A stretch of 64,000 nucleotides of DNA from positions 62,001 through 126,000 of the forward strand of contig CAJTCL010000006.1 in assembly GCA_910575005.1 (NCBI GenBank), given 5' to 3'. This document shows, one piece after another, positions 42,689 through 52,088 of the stretch. Position 1 is the stretch's first letter, and the number at the start of each line of letters is the position of its first letter. This stretch comes from Lachnospiraceae bacterium. GTDB taxonomy: Bacteria; Bacillota; Clostridia; Lachnospirales; Lachnospiraceae. The translations under genes were made by a program, and so were the position numbers. Below the pieces are notes generated by a model. That model saw only the letters and a list, made by a program, of their open reading frames with translations, searched no databases and was not told where the DNA came from.

Positions 42689-43586
42689 CACGTTTTTATA
42701 TACTTTAAAGCAGGGGGTTAAGAATATCTGGAAGAACAAAATGTTTTCCCTAGCCTCTATTGCTACAATGTCCGCATGTATCTTTCTGTTTGGTGTATTC
42801 TATTCAGTGGTGGTAAATTTTCAGAAGGTAGTAAAGGAAGTGGAGTCCGGCGTCGCTGTCACCGTTTTTTTTGAGGATGATATCAAAGAGAGCAAGATGA
42901 AAGAGATTGGCAAACAAATTAGTAAGCGGGTGGAAGTATCAAAGAAAGTATTTGTATCAGCGGAGGACACCTGGAATGAATTTCAAAAAGTTTATTTTGA
43001 GGGAGCGGAAGAGTTTGCGGAGGATTTCGCCGACGACAATCCATTGATTCATTCCGCGCATTATGAAGTGTATATGAATGATATTTCCATGCAGGAATCT
43101 TTAGTTACATACCTTGAGTCTTTAGAGGGAGTCAAAGAAGTCAAGAGCTCTGATGCGGCGGCAAACACTCTGACAGATTTTAATCGGCTGATTGGCTATG
43201 TATCAGCAGGCATTATTTTGATTCTTCTGTGTGTGGCAGTGTTTTTGATCAGCAACACGGTGACTGTAGGTATTGCTGTGCGCCGAGAGGAGATAGCAAT
43301 TATGAAGCTGATTGGCGCAACAGATTATTTCGTTCGAGCTCCTTTTATTGTAGAAGGAATACTGATTGGGGTAATCGGTTCAGCCTTGCCGCTGGCGGTG
43401 TTGTATTTTATGTACCGCAGGATTATCTTCTATGTGGCGGAAAAGTTTCGTTGGCTTTCTGGGATGTTGGATTTTCTTCCAGTAGATCAGGTGTTTGCGG
43501 TTTTAGTACCAGTGGCTTTGATTTTAGGTGTGGGAATTGGATTTTTGGGCAGCCGCATGACATTACGAAAGCATTTGAAGGTCTAA
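42678..43586 (+). CDS. ftsX: FtsX, membrane subunit of the cell-division ABC complex
   Basis: A 302-residue membrane protein with four helices. A first helix near residues 20-42 is followed by an extracellular domain of ~120 residues (AVTVFFEDDIKESKMKEIGKQI), then three helices with the FtsX permease motif AVRREEIAIMKLIGATDYFVRAPFIVEG. The extracellular loop normally recruits a hydrolase such as PcsB or CwlO. None is adjacent; an S41 protease gene follows instead. ATG 42678 lies inside the ftsE end, giving translational coupling. Confidence 0.95.
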   Translation: MRISTFLYTLKQGVKNIWKNKMFSLASIATMSACIFLFGVFYSVVVNFQKVVKEVESGVAVTVFFEDDIKESKMKEIGKQISKRVEVSKKVFVSAEDTWNEFQKVYFEGAEEFAEDFADDNPLIHSAHYEVYMNDISMQESLVTYLESLEGVKEVKSSDAAANTLTDFNRLIGYVSAGIILILLCVAVFLISNTVTVGIAVRREEIAIMKLIGATDYFVRAPFIVEGILIGVIGSALPLAVLYFMYRRIIFYVAEKFRWLSGMLDFLPVDQVFAVLVPVALILGVGIGFLGSRMTLRKHLKV

Positions 43587-43699
43587 AAAAGCAAAGCAGG
43601 AAATGGGGAAGTGATAGCAAAAGGTATGGAATTAGTTCTGACAGAGCCTCTGGCAGATTGCAGGAGTGCATTTGAATTTATTAGGAAAAGAGGAAGAAT

Positions 43700-45058
43700 A
43701 TGGACACACAGCACAATCATTCACAGAATTTAGATCCCCAAGAGACACTTGCACAGGAATATGCTCTTCAAAAACAGCAGAGTAATAAGAACATGTCTTC
43801 TGGTAACAAGGGACCAGGCTTTGGCATTGGTATGCTGGTCGGAATTTTAGGTACACTGTTGGTTGTTATGACAGTTGGAGTTGCGGCAAGAATGACTTAT
43901 ATTCAGAAAGATACAGCCACAGCAGATCAAAGTGAAGTAAAGAAGCAGAAACAGAAAGACACAGACACTTCCAAGAATGCGATTAACCAAAAAGATGTCA
44001 AGGAAAAGGCGGCAGATCTAGCAGATTTGATTGATCAGTATTATTACGAGAAGGTAGACAGGGATGCACTGGTAGAAGGAATGTATGCTGGGATGGTTGA
44101 GGGATTGGGAGATCCATATTCTGCATATTTTTCAGCAGAAGAATTTGCCTCTTTTAATGACAGTACCACTGGCGTCTATTATGGGATTGGTACAGTATTG
44201 ACACAGAATGCAGATACCAAAGTGGTAATGATTTTGCATGTCTATCCAGGTACGCCTGCACAGGAGGCAGGACTGAAAGATGGAGATGTGATTGTCAAGG
44301 TGGAAGATATTGAGGCAGACAGTGTAGAACTCTCAGAACTGACTACCCATATCAAGGGAGAAGAAGGAACGACTGTTCATCTAGAAATTATGCGTGCTGG
44401 AGAACAAGAGAATCTGGGCTTTGATGTACAGCGCAGACAGATTGAAGTGCCAACCGTGCAGGCTCAGATGCTGGAGGGAAATGTGGGATGGATTCAGATT
44501 ACAGAATTTTCGGTTTCCACAGCAGAGCAGTTTGATCAGGCAGTCAAGGAACTGCAAAGTCAGGGAATGGTTTCCATGATTGTAGATTTGCGGGATAATC
44601 CAGGAGGTGTCTTACAGGCAGTCTGTGATATGCTTGATCAGATTTTGCCAGAAGGTTTGGTAGTGTACACGGAAGATAAATATGGCAGCCGCTCCGATTA
44701 CAAATCAGATGCAGAGTGCATGAATATACCAATGGCAGTGTTGATCAATGAGAACAGCGCCAGCGCTTCCGAGATTTTTGCAGGAGCGATCAAGGATTAT
44801 GACTATGGTACACTGATTGGAACAACGACTTTTGGCAAAGGAATTGTACAGAGTATTATCCCTTTGGACGATGGAAGCGCCTTGAAGGTGACAATGGCCA
44901 AATATTTTACTCCCAAGGGAAATTATATTCATGGAGTGGGAATTTCGCCAGACATTGAGCTTGAATATGAGTATCAAAGCCAGGAGGGGGAGAAGGAATA
45001 TGACCCCATGCATGACAATCAAATTTTGAAAGCTTTAGAAGTTTTGCAAGGACAATAA
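43700..45058 (+). CDS. S41 C-terminal processing peptidase (Ctp)
   Basis: A 452-residue membrane-anchored serine protease. A membrane segment at about residues 43-65 leads to an extracytoplasmic part with a PDZ domain (YPGTPAQEAGLKDGDVIVKVEDIEA). The S41 core has catalytic Ser in INENSASASEIFAGA and Lys in GTTTFGKGIVQS. Ctp proteases trim or degrade exported proteins, and in several bacteria control cell-wall hydrolases, which fits the neighbouring ftsEX. AGGAAAAGAGGAAG precedes ATG 43700. Confidence 0.95.
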   Translation: MDTQHNHSQNLDPQETLAQEYALQKQQSNKNMSSGNKGPGFGIGMLVGILGTLLVVMTVGVAARMTYIQKDTATADQSEVKKQKQKDTDTSKNAINQKDVKEKAADLADLIDQYYYEKVDRDALVEGMYAGMVEGLGDPYSAYFSAEEFASFNDSTTGVYYGIGTVLTQNADTKVVMILHVYPGTPAQEAGLKDGDVIVKVEDIEADSVELSELTTHIKGEEGTTVHLEIMRAGEQENLGFDVQRRQIEVPTVQAQMLEGNVGWIQITEFSVSTAEQFDQAVKELQSQGMVSMIVDLRDNPGGVLQAVCDMLDQILPEGLVVYTEDKYGSRSDYKSDAECMNIPMAVLINENSASASEIFAGAIKDYDYGTLIGTTTFGKGIVQSIIPLDDGSALKVTMAKYFTPKGNYIHGVGISPDIELEYEYQSQEGEKEYDPMHDNQILKALEVLQGQ

Positions 45059-45116
45059 TAGGCATTGACGTTTTATACTGCCTTATAGTAAGATTAGGAT
45101 AGATTCAGATGACATT

Positions 45117-45166
45117 CAAGAACGCCTTGGCGTTCTTGCGGCGGCGCGCAGGTCAGCTTTGCTGAC
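45117..45166 (+). repeat. Dispersed two-hairpin element, copy 2
   Basis: CAAGAACGCC (45117-45126) pairs exactly with GGCGTTCTTG (45129-45138), followed by GCGGCGCGCAG and GTCAGC-TTT-GCTGAC (45152-45166). The unit closely resembles 16546-16601 after araD. No T tract follows the second hairpin here, so this copy may not terminate well. Confidence 0.65.
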
Positions 45167-45214
45167 AATAACAATTTTATATTTTGGAATCTATTATTTA
45201 TGGAAGAAAGGGAC

Positions 45215-46276
45215 ATGATAGTGAAACAGTTTTTTGGAATGAACCAAAGCGGAAATTTAAAAGAAGCAGCCCGTGGGCTGAGTAATCCTCAGTTGATTAT
45301 GCTGATGTCTAACCAGGAGCAGTTCGAGACACATGTGAAAGAGTTAGAGAAACTTTATCCTGGAGTGCCAAGTATTGGATGTATTGGCATGAGTTATGAT
45401 ACTAGAGTAGTGGAAAAAGGTGTTGGCATTGTGGCATATACCGATGGGGTTGATGCGGCGGCAAATGTATTAGAAAATGTATCTACCATGCCAGTAAAGT
45501 ACATTCAGCGTCTGGAGCGGGATGTGGAAAAAGTGGGAGCTTCCCAAAATAATACGGTGTGCATTGATTTCTGTTCGGGAAACGATGCCTGCGCACTGAC
45601 CACAATCCATAGTGTTTTAAAACGGAAAAACATTGCCCTGGTGGGAGGTACCGGAGATGCGGGTAAGGTGTCTGCCAACGGTAAGATATATGAAGATGCG
45701 GTGGCCTATGCACTGATCAAAAATAAAAATGGTAAGGTTAAAGCTTACAAAGAGAATATCTATCATCAGTTTGGAGATTATCGTTTTATTGCCTCTAGAA
45801 CGGATCGGGCTAATTACATAATTGGAGAATTAAACGGTAAACCGGCAAAGCAGGTTTACCAGGAGATCCTTCATGTGACAGAACAGGACATTACGTCACA
45901 GACATTTAAAAATCCATTTGGGAAAATCAATGGAAATGATACCTGTATTATTTCCATTAAAGAGGTAAGCGGAAATGCTTTGACCTGTTATCGGCAGGTA
46001 AATGATTCAGATGTGCTTATTTTACTGGAACTTGGAGATTATCGTGCGATTGTCAAAGATACAATTCAGACCATTCGCAGTGATTTTTCCAGAATATCGG
46101 CAGTATTTTCTGTTAATTGTCTGTTTCGGTATCTATTATTCAGTCAGGAGCATTATATGCAAGAGTATCTGCGGGATATGGGAGTCTTGGGCAACCATGC
46201 AGGTCTTGTGGGATATGGAGAACACTACAACAACCGATTTGTGAATCAGTCTATGACCTGTGTGGTATTTGAATAA
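45215..46276 (+). CDS. FIST-domain sensory protein
   Basis: A 353-residue cytoplasmic protein with FIST_N (GLSNPQLIMLMSNQEQFETHVKEL; GVPSIGCIGMSYD; GVGIVAYTDG) and FIST_C (PAKQVYQEIL; GDYRAIVKDTIQTIR; VFSVNCLFRYLLFSQEHYMQEYL) domains. FIST is a proposed small-ligand-binding input module for signal transduction, often next to chemotaxis or histidine-kinase genes. AAGAAAGGGAC sets ATG 45215; ATG 45200 is in frame. A soluble chemoreceptor gene starts 12 nt downstream. Confidence 0.88.
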   Translation: MIVKQFFGMNQSGNLKEAARGLSNPQLIMLMSNQEQFETHVKELEKLYPGVPSIGCIGMSYDTRVVEKGVGIVAYTDGVDAAANVLENVSTMPVKYIQRLERDVEKVGASQNNTVCIDFCSGNDACALTTIHSVLKRKNIALVGGTGDAGKVSANGKIYEDAVAYALIKNKNGKVKAYKENIYHQFGDYRFIASRTDRANYIIGELNGKPAKQVYQEILHVTEQDITSQTFKNPFGKINGNDTCIISIKEVSGNALTCYRQVNDSDVLILLELGDYRAIVKDTIQTIRSDFSRISAVFSVNCLFRYLLFSQEHYMQEYLRDMGVLGNHAGLVGYGEHYNNRFVNQSMTCVVFE

Positions 46277-46288
46277 AGGGGGAACAAA

Positions 46289-47230
46289 ATGATATTCAGA
46301 AAAAAGTCCCAGGTGGGATTAGTGAAGAAACATGGCAAGGAAAAAAGCCTCTATCCTGTGGGATATGTGATTGGAAGCCTCAAGGATTATCATGGGGAAC
46401 TTGTGCAGAAAGAGGTGGATTCCCTTCAGGAATTGAGTATGGTAGGAAGTTCTTTTGACAGTGTTTTGGGAGAGTCAGAGCATTTTCAAGAAGAATTGCA
46501 GGATTTTGGGCAGAATTTTTCAAATATCAATGAGGTTTCTGGAGAGTTTGATGTGGTGAAAAGCGAGATTGCCCAATCAGTAGAAGAAGCACAGCAGGAA
46601 GTGGAAAGCTTAAAGGGCAGCTCCCAGCAGGTGAAGGAGCATTTCAGAAATATGGGAGAGACCTTTGATATTTTCCAGAAGTCTGTGAAAGAGATCAAGG
46701 GCAGTACCAGTAAAATTATTACGATTGCTGATCAGACAAATATTCTTGCCCTGAATGCCTCCATAGAGGCAGCAAGAGCCGGACAGCAGGGGAAAGGTTT
46801 TGCTGTTGTAGCGGTGGAGGTCAAGGAACTGGCGGATGAGATTAAGAATTTGGTCGCTGAGGTAAATGTAAATATCAGTGATGTAGAGCAAGGAACAGAG
46901 AAATTAAGCGCCAGTATTGAGGCATCTTATAAAGCGTTGGAGGAAAGCATCAATAAGGTTAATGAAACTTATAAAATGTTTGATAAGATCACAGGTGCAG
47001 CGGAAAATGCTACTTCCGTGCAGTCGGAGATTTCAAGAGTGATTGAGGAATCTAGAATGTCCCTGGAGACTTTGTGTGGTTTCTTTGAGAGGACGAGACA
47101 GCAGTATCAGGAGGTTATGAAACATATCAATTATGCAAATATCCTAGGCACTACCAAAAGTGCGATGTTTGAAGATATTGATAATATGCTCTCACAGATT
47201 CCGCCGATCATTGAAGATTATGAAGCGTGA
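46289..47230 (+). CDS. Soluble methyl-accepting chemotaxis protein
   Basis: A 313-residue chemoreceptor without membrane segments. It is almost entirely coiled coil, with hairpin tip [20 protein letters not shown] in the middle and [15 protein letters not shown] after it. The ~60-residue N-terminus is too short for a standard ligand domain. Since it is co-transcribed with the FIST gene, the FIST protein is the likely sensor acting through this cytoplasmic signalling module to CheA. AAAGGGGGAAC precedes ATG 46289. A strong bidirectional terminator follows. Confidence 0.92.
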   Translation: MIFRKKSQVGLVKKHGKEKSLYPVGYVIGSLKDYHGELVQKEVDSLQELSMVGSSFDSVLGESEHFQEELQDFGQNFSNINEVSGEFDVVKSEIAQSVEEAQQEVESLKGSSQQVKEHFRNMGETFDIFQKSVKEIKGSTSKIITIADQTNILALNASIEAARAGQQGKGFAVVAVEVKELADEIKNLVAEVNVNISDVEQGTEKLSASIEASYKALEESINKVNETYKMFDKITGAAENATSVQSEISRVIEESRMSLETLCGFFERTRQQYQEVMKHINYANILGTTKSAMFEDIDNMLSQIPPIIEDYEA

Positions 47231-47331
47231 CATGAGTGAAAGTTATTTGGGTTCCCAATTTTTTGTTTCTAACTTATTGTGCCAAAAGGGGGAGTCTAAT
47301 AATACCAATTTTTAGATCTTCTCATTCAAAA

Positions 47332-47394
47332 AAGAAGAGTCCCCCAGGGAAATCAAGCCTTGCAATCTCTTGATTCCCTAGGGGGACTCTTCTT
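47332..47394. terminator. Long bidirectional terminator
   Basis: The arms 47332-47357 and 47369-47394 pair almost perfectly over 26 bp (AAGAAGAGTCCCCC against GGGGGACTCTTCTT, continuing through GGGAAATCAAG). A and T runs lie on the two sides. It separates the convergent chemoreceptor and Fn3-protein genes. Confidence 0.88.
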
Positions 47395-47426
47395 TATATT
47401 CCATACTTTTTTAAATCTTTTAGCTG

Positions 47427-49718
47427 TTAAAATATGGCAGGTATAGCGTAAAGTTTAGTCTTTGTCTTGCCGTTTTTTTCGGTTGAAGATATCCAGATAA
47501 TGCGTCCTTTATCTAAAATGGGCTGTGAATCGCCGTCAAATACCATATTGGAATATTTTTTGGAGTAAATCTTTTTGCTGGTATCGCTGTACACTGCATA
47601 ATTTAAGCTGGTTTTCCCTTTCTGTGTAGTGGAATAAAGGATGGCAAAACGGCTGTCCGATAATTTTACCATACGCGTTTCCCCTACGATGACAGAGGTA
47701 GTTTTTGGATGATAGGTTGTCAGCCATTTAAATGTTACCTTACCAGTTTTGCGGTTGGCAAGAGCAAGGAATGCATTGTATTTCATATCATAACCGAAGC
47801 CGGAAATCTTTTTTATTTTGTTTTTATGAGGCTGAGAGGTTCCGCATACAAGCACATTCTCGCTCCCGATTTCCATGCCCCCAACCCTGCATCCGGTAAA
47901 GTTATTGCCGTGGTTTCCCGTAAGATTCAACATGGATAGAGAACTTACTTTCTGTATGTCTGAGCCGTAATCAGATACAGTTGTCAAATTAAGGCTGCGG
48001 GGGTTGGCGTCTCCGTGATCCAAAAGATAGAGCGCATCATCTTTGAATTTGGCAAACTGATTAAAGGAATGGCTGGCATAACTCTCGTTTGCTTCCTTTG
48101 CTTTCATCTTTTTGGTATTGATTTTAAAGGAGATATTAGACTGGTGGCGTACTCCTTCGCCAAAGTACTCAAACATCTGTCTTGAGGTCATCAGATAAAG
48201 GGTGTTTCCCTGCATATCCATGCGGCAGTTTCCGGCGTCAAAGGGTGCATAAATACCTTGAAAGGTATTCATAGCTCCGCCCTTGATGTTTGCTGTCTTT
48301 AACTTTTTCCATTTGCTGTTGTATTGGATTACTTGAATCACGGTTTTAGACGTGCTCTCTTTCGGGTTGTTATAGCCTATTGCCACGTAAAAATTGCCGT
48401 CTGTCCCCTGGTAAAATCCGCCCCAGACGTCGTATTTTAATTTTATGGTTTTTGTTTTTGTCACCTTGAAGGAAGAATTTAAGGTATAAATTTTCAAATT
48501 GCCGCTGTTCTGGACGCAGACTACATGGAGCTTGCCGCCAGACTGGTAGTAGTATGTAGTGTCTGGGTGTGCCCAGTAGGACAAATATTGTCCGTAGCCG
48601 TAAGAAGATTTCTGCTTTATTTTGCTGCATGATATTCTTTTGGTTTTGCTTTTTACAGAGATCATCTGGGATACAGATGGGGAGAAATCACTTTTGCCTA
48701 TTGCATCCATTGTAATCAGTTTGTAATAGTATGGGACGCCCTTGCTGACTTTCTGTTTATAGGAAGTTATATTGCCGCTCTTTGCAGTATATATGCACTT
48801 ATAAGTTCCATTTTCCTGGGTGGAACGATAAAGTTTATATCCCGTTGCGCCTTTGAAAGCGTTCCAGTTGACCTGCAGGCTGCTGCTGCCCGATTTTTTC
48901 ACGGAGGTAATAGTGGAACCCGCCATTTTCCGGGCTGTAAAAGATTCCGGCGCGTTAGGCAACCCTGTTATGGTGCGTACATCATCCTTTACATAACCGA
49001 TAATTTGGTAATAATATTCCACGTTCCAATCTACTGGTAAGGTAACTTTGTTGGTGTTAGCGCCTACCGTTTTGAGTGTTTTAAATTTACCATTACTTCC
49101 TGCGCGCTGCACATAGTAGCCGCTGCAGCCGGAAATTTTTTTCCATTTCAGAGTAATGTGGTTGAAATCTGTCTGTTTGGGAGCCGAAAGCGAAACTCCC
49201 CACGGCACTACATAAACACGTTGTTTGTAAGAGTTCTTTCCAATTGTAACAATGATATCTGCATAGCCAGCTTTTAGAACCTCATATTTAATTGATTCAA
49301 AATAATAGGCGCCGGCAGCCAAAGTTGTTTTTGTGCCTGAGGTGATTCTTAATACATTTGTGTTGGAACTGGAGATAGATACGGTAACAGGGCTGCTGCC
49401 TGCATTATTACCAGCGTAAGCTGTGGAGCTGGTGTTGCCACTAGAGCCAGGAGAGTAATATGCTTTGTCATATGGTCCGTCTTCGTTTGACACAAATTCA
49501 AACGTGAAGTCCTCTGCCTGCGTAGTAATGTTTTTGGCTGCCTGATCTGGCGTAACGGACGATACACTGTCGTTTTCATGTGGATTGGTTGACTGAGTAC
49601 CGTTGCTTTCTGTCGGAATCTTTGGCTGCATACTGTCAGTGGGATATGCCGCACATACTGATTGTATGGCGCTTACCAATAAGACAGCTGTTAATAATAG
49701 GGCTGTTATTTTTTTCAT
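47427..49718 (-). CDS. Secreted Fn3-repeat protein with propeller-like C-terminus
   Basis: A 763-residue exported protein. A signal peptide (MKKITALLLTAVLLVSAIQSVCA) is followed by a Ser/Thr/Asn-rich region and a beta domain (VSISSSNTNVLRITSGTKTTL). Two fibronectin type III-like domains come next (LKWKKISGCSGYYVQRAG; VNWNAFKGATGYKLYRST). The last ~380 residues are Tyr/Lys/Gly-rich repeats resembling a beta-propeller. No anchor, dockerin or catalytic motif was seen. It may bind a surface or polysaccharide, but this is inference. AAAGGAGAAAG precedes ATG 49718; a TTG at 49721 is the other option. Confidence 0.75.
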   Translation of the reverse strand: MKKITALLLTAVLLVSAIQSVCAAYPTDSMQPKIPTESNGTQSTNPHENDSVSSVTPDQAAKNITTQAEDFTFEFVSNEDGPYDKAYYSPGSSGNTSSTAYAGNNAGSSPVTVSISSSNTNVLRITSGTKTTLAAGAYYFESIKYEVLKAGYADIIVTIGKNSYKQRVYVVPWGVSLSAPKQTDFNHITLKWKKISGCSGYYVQRAGSNGKFKTLKTVGANTNKVTLPVDWNVEYYYQIIGYVKDDVRTITGLPNAPESFTARKMAGSTITSVKKSGSSSLQVNWNAFKGATGYKLYRSTQENGTYKCIYTAKSGNITSYKQKVSKGVPYYYKLITMDAIGKSDFSPSVSQMISVKSKTKRISCSKIKQKSSYGYGQYLSYWAHPDTTYYYQSGGKLHVVCVQNSGNLKIYTLNSSFKVTKTKTIKLKYDVWGGFYQGTDGNFYVAIGYNNPKESTSKTVIQVIQYNSKWKKLKTANIKGGAMNTFQGIYAPFDAGNCRMDMQGNTLYLMTSRQMFEYFGEGVRHQSNISFKINTKKMKAKEANESYASHSFNQFAKFKDDALYLLDHGDANPRSLNLTTVSDYGSDIQKVSSLSMLNLTGNHGNNFTGCRVGGMEIGSENVLVCGTSQPHKNKIKKISGFGYDMKYNAFLALANRKTGKVTFKWLTTYHPKTTSVIVGETRMVKLSDSRFAILYSTTQKGKTSLNYAVYSDTSKKIYSKKYSNMVFDGDSQPILDKGRIIWISSTEKNGKTKTKLYAIPAIF

Positions 49719-49804
49719 CAATTTTCTTTCTCCTTTTTATAGCTATTCTCTATAATTGTATCAAAAGGGCTATTTTTGTCAAGTAATTGCCATTAAAGTT
49801 GCTG

Positions 49805-49833
49805 TTGACAAAGTAACAGAAATTGTATAAGAT
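49805..49833 (+). promoter_or_regulatory. Promoter of the thiamine operon
   Basis: TTGACA (49805-49810), 17-bp spacer, TAAGAT (49828-49833), upstream of the TPP riboswitch. Confidence 0.8.
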
Positions 49834-49884
49834 AAGTATCAGTAATCCTCAGCAGTTTTTGAAGGTAAATGGGGACAAACAGAA

Positions 49885-49972
49885 TAAACGCAGAGGGACT
49901 GCATAGCAGTTGAGAAGGTTAAAACCTGACTCTTTGAACCTGTCAGTTAATACTGTTGTAGGGAGCGCAAAT
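49885..49972 (+). ncRNA. TPP riboswitch (THI element)
   Basis: The conserved thi-box blocks are present: AGGGACTGC, TTGAGAAGG, CTTTGAACCTG, then TTAATACTGTTGTAGGGAGC. CTGC/GCAG forms P3 and CCTG...CAGTTAATACTG the second helical arm. It lies between the promoter at 49805 and a terminator at 49988-50014, ahead of thiC. High thiamine pyrophosphate should favour termination. Confidence 0.93.
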
Positions 49973-49987
49973 CAAGTAAAGTAAGAG

Positions 49988-50014
49988 AGACGCTGTATCA
50001 ACAGCGTCTTTTTT
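49988..50014 (+). terminator. Riboswitch-controlled terminator
   Basis: AGACGCTGT (49988-49996), loop ATCA, ACAGCGTCT (50001-50009), T6. It is the expression platform of the TPP riboswitch. Confidence 0.92.
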
Positions 50015-50095
50015 GAGCGTGTCTGAAACTTATTCTTGTCATCTGCATTCCCTAATATTATGTATGTTCGTGCGAAAAATAAGAAGGAGAACAAT

Positions 50096-51400
50096 ATGAG
50101 AGAATATGCAACGCAGATGGAAGCAGCACGCAAAGGAATTGTCACAGAGGAATTAAAAAAGGTAGCTAAAAAGGAACAGATGACCACAGAGGAACTGATG
50201 CCGTTAGTTGCAGAGGGCAAGGTGGCAATCTGTGCCAATAAGAATCACACTTGTATTAACCCAGAAGGTGTGGGCTCAATGTTAAAGACCAAAATCAATG
50301 TCAATCTGGGAGTGTCAAGGGATTGCAAAGATTATGATATTGAGATGAAGAAGGTAATGGAGGCTGTCAATCTGGGGGCACATGCCATTATGGATCTGTC
50401 TTCTCATGGGGACACCATTCCTTTCCGCCGAAAACTAACTTCCGAATGTCCAGCAATGATTGGAACGGTGCCAGTGTATGATTCTGTAATTCATTACCAG
50501 AGGGATCTGGCAACGTTGACAGCCAAGGACTTTATTGATGTGGTGCGTCTCCATGCAGAGGATGGGGTAGATTTTGTGACTTTGCACTGTGGGATTACCA
50601 GAAAGACGATTGAACAGATTAAGAAACACAAGCGGAAAATGAATATTGTCTCCAGAGGTGGTTCTCTAGTGTTTGCCTGGATGAGCATGACAGGTGAGGA
50701 AAATCCATTTTATGAGTATTTTGATGAGATTTTAGAAATTTGCCGTGAATATGATGTGACGATTTCGCTTGGAGATGCCTGCCGTCCGGGATGTTTGGCG
50801 GATGGTTCCGATGTTTGTCAGATTGAAGAGTTGGTACGTCTGGGAGAATTGACGAAACGTGCTTGGGAACGTGATGTTCAGGTGATGGTGGAAGGACCAG
50901 GGCATATGCCTATGGATCAGATTGCAGCCAATATGAAACTGCAGCAGACAATCTGTATGGGCGCGCCTTTTTATGTACTTGGTCCCATTGTCACTGATAT
51001 TGCACCAGGATATGATCATATCACCTCAGCAATTGGAGGAGCGATTGCGGCACAAAACGGAGCAGCATTTTTGTGCTATGTGACACCAGCAGAGCACCTT
51101 GCACTGCCCAATGTTGAGGATGTAAAACAGGGAATTATCGCTTCTAAGATTGCAGCACATGCAGCAGATATTGCCAAAGGCGTGCGCGGCGCAAGAGAGA
51201 TAGATGATAAGATGGCGGATGCCCGCAGGAACTTAGATTGGGAAGCACAGTGGGAGTGTGCGATGGATCCAGAGACAGCCAAGAAGATTCGCGAGGACAG
51301 AAAACCAGAACATGATGATACCTGTTCTATGTGTGGGAAATTCTGTGCGGTGCGCAGTATGAACAAAGCATTGTCTGGAGAATATATTGATATTTTGTAA
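50096..51400 (+). CDS. thiC: Phosphomethylpyrimidine synthase ThiC
   Basis: A 434-residue radical SAM enzyme that turns aminoimidazole ribotide into HMP phosphate, the pyrimidine half of thiamine. Family features include [57 protein letters not shown] and the C-terminal cluster motif CSMCGKFC. The length matches the short bacterial ThiC form. AGAAGGAG precedes ATG 50096; the longer frame to 50036 would overlap the leader. It is the first gene after the TPP riboswitch. Confidence 0.97.
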   Translation: MREYATQMEAARKGIVTEELKKVAKKEQMTTEELMPLVAEGKVAICANKNHTCINPEGVGSMLKTKINVNLGVSRDCKDYDIEMKKVMEAVNLGAHAIMDLSSHGDTIPFRRKLTSECPAMIGTVPVYDSVIHYQRDLATLTAKDFIDVVRLHAEDGVDFVTLHCGITRKTIEQIKKHKRKMNIVSRGGSLVFAWMSMTGEENPFYEYFDEILEICREYDVTISLGDACRPGCLADGSDVCQIEELVRLGELTKRAWERDVQVMVEGPGHMPMDQIAANMKLQQTICMGAPFYVLGPIVTDIAPGYDHITSAIGGAIAAQNGAAFLCYVTPAEHLALPNVEDVKQGIIASKIAAHAADIAKGVRGAREIDDKMADARRNLDWEAQWECAMDPETAKKIREDRKPEHDDTCSMCGKFCAVRSMNKALSGEYIDIL

Positions 51401-51554
51401 CAATCCAGAAATATAAAAATTAAAAGAAAAAAAGAGATTTTGAAAAAAATATTTTATAGCGGTTTAGAAATACATAAAAACTGGAAATCAGGAACTTTAT
51501 TTTTATTTGAAAAGTTTGAATTTCTGTATTTGTAATTAAGATAAGGAGGCGGCC

Positions 51555-52088
51555 ATGAAATTAAATGTAAAGAAGTTAGCGCTTGCTGGAATGATGACGG
51601 CGCTAGGCGTATGTTTGTCGGCATTTTCAATTCCGATTGGGGCTTCCAAATGTTTTCCAGTACAGCATTTATTGAATGTATTGGCAGGTGTATTTTTGGG
51701 GCCAGGGTATGCCTTAGGTTTTTCTTTTTCCACAGCTTTGATTCGCAATCTTTTGGGCACGGGAAGTCTATTGGCATTTCCAGGAAGCATGGCAGGCGCT
51801 TTTCTATGTGCATTGCTGTATCGTTATACAAAGAAGATATGGACAGCATTTGCAGGTGAGATCATCGGTACAGGAATTTTCGGTGCGATGCTGTGTTATC
51901 CATTGGCACTGTTATTGATGGGAAATCAACAGGCTGCACTATTTACCTATATCATTCCTTTTTTGATTAGTACCGTTGGCGGTTGTATTATGGCAGCAGT
52001 TTTGCTGGGGGCATTGTATAAGTCCGGCGCTTTCCAATATCTGAAAACTATGATAGAGGAGAAGCCAAGTGTAGGGCGTTCATCATGA
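51555..52088 (+). CDS. thiW: ThiW, thiazole-uptake membrane protein
   Basis: A 177-residue membrane protein with about five helices. It starts VKKLALAGMMTALGVCLSAFSIPIG, with VQHLLNVLAGVFLGPGYALGFSF following, the pattern of ThiW. ThiW is the predicted S component of an energy-coupling-factor transporter for hydroxyethylthiazole, regulated by TPP riboswitches. AAGGAGG precedes ATG 51555. Its stop overlaps thiM by four bases (ATGA). The preceding 154-bp gap after thiC is A+T-rich and shows no clear signal. Confidence 0.93.
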   Translation: MKLNVKKLALAGMMTALGVCLSAFSIPIGASKCFPVQHLLNVLAGVFLGPGYALGFSFSTALIRNLLGTGSLLAFPGSMAGAFLCALLYRYTKKIWTAFAGEIIGTGIFGAMLCYPLALLLMGNQQAALFTYIIPFLISTVGGCIMAAVLLGALYKSGAFQYLKTMIEEKPSVGRSS

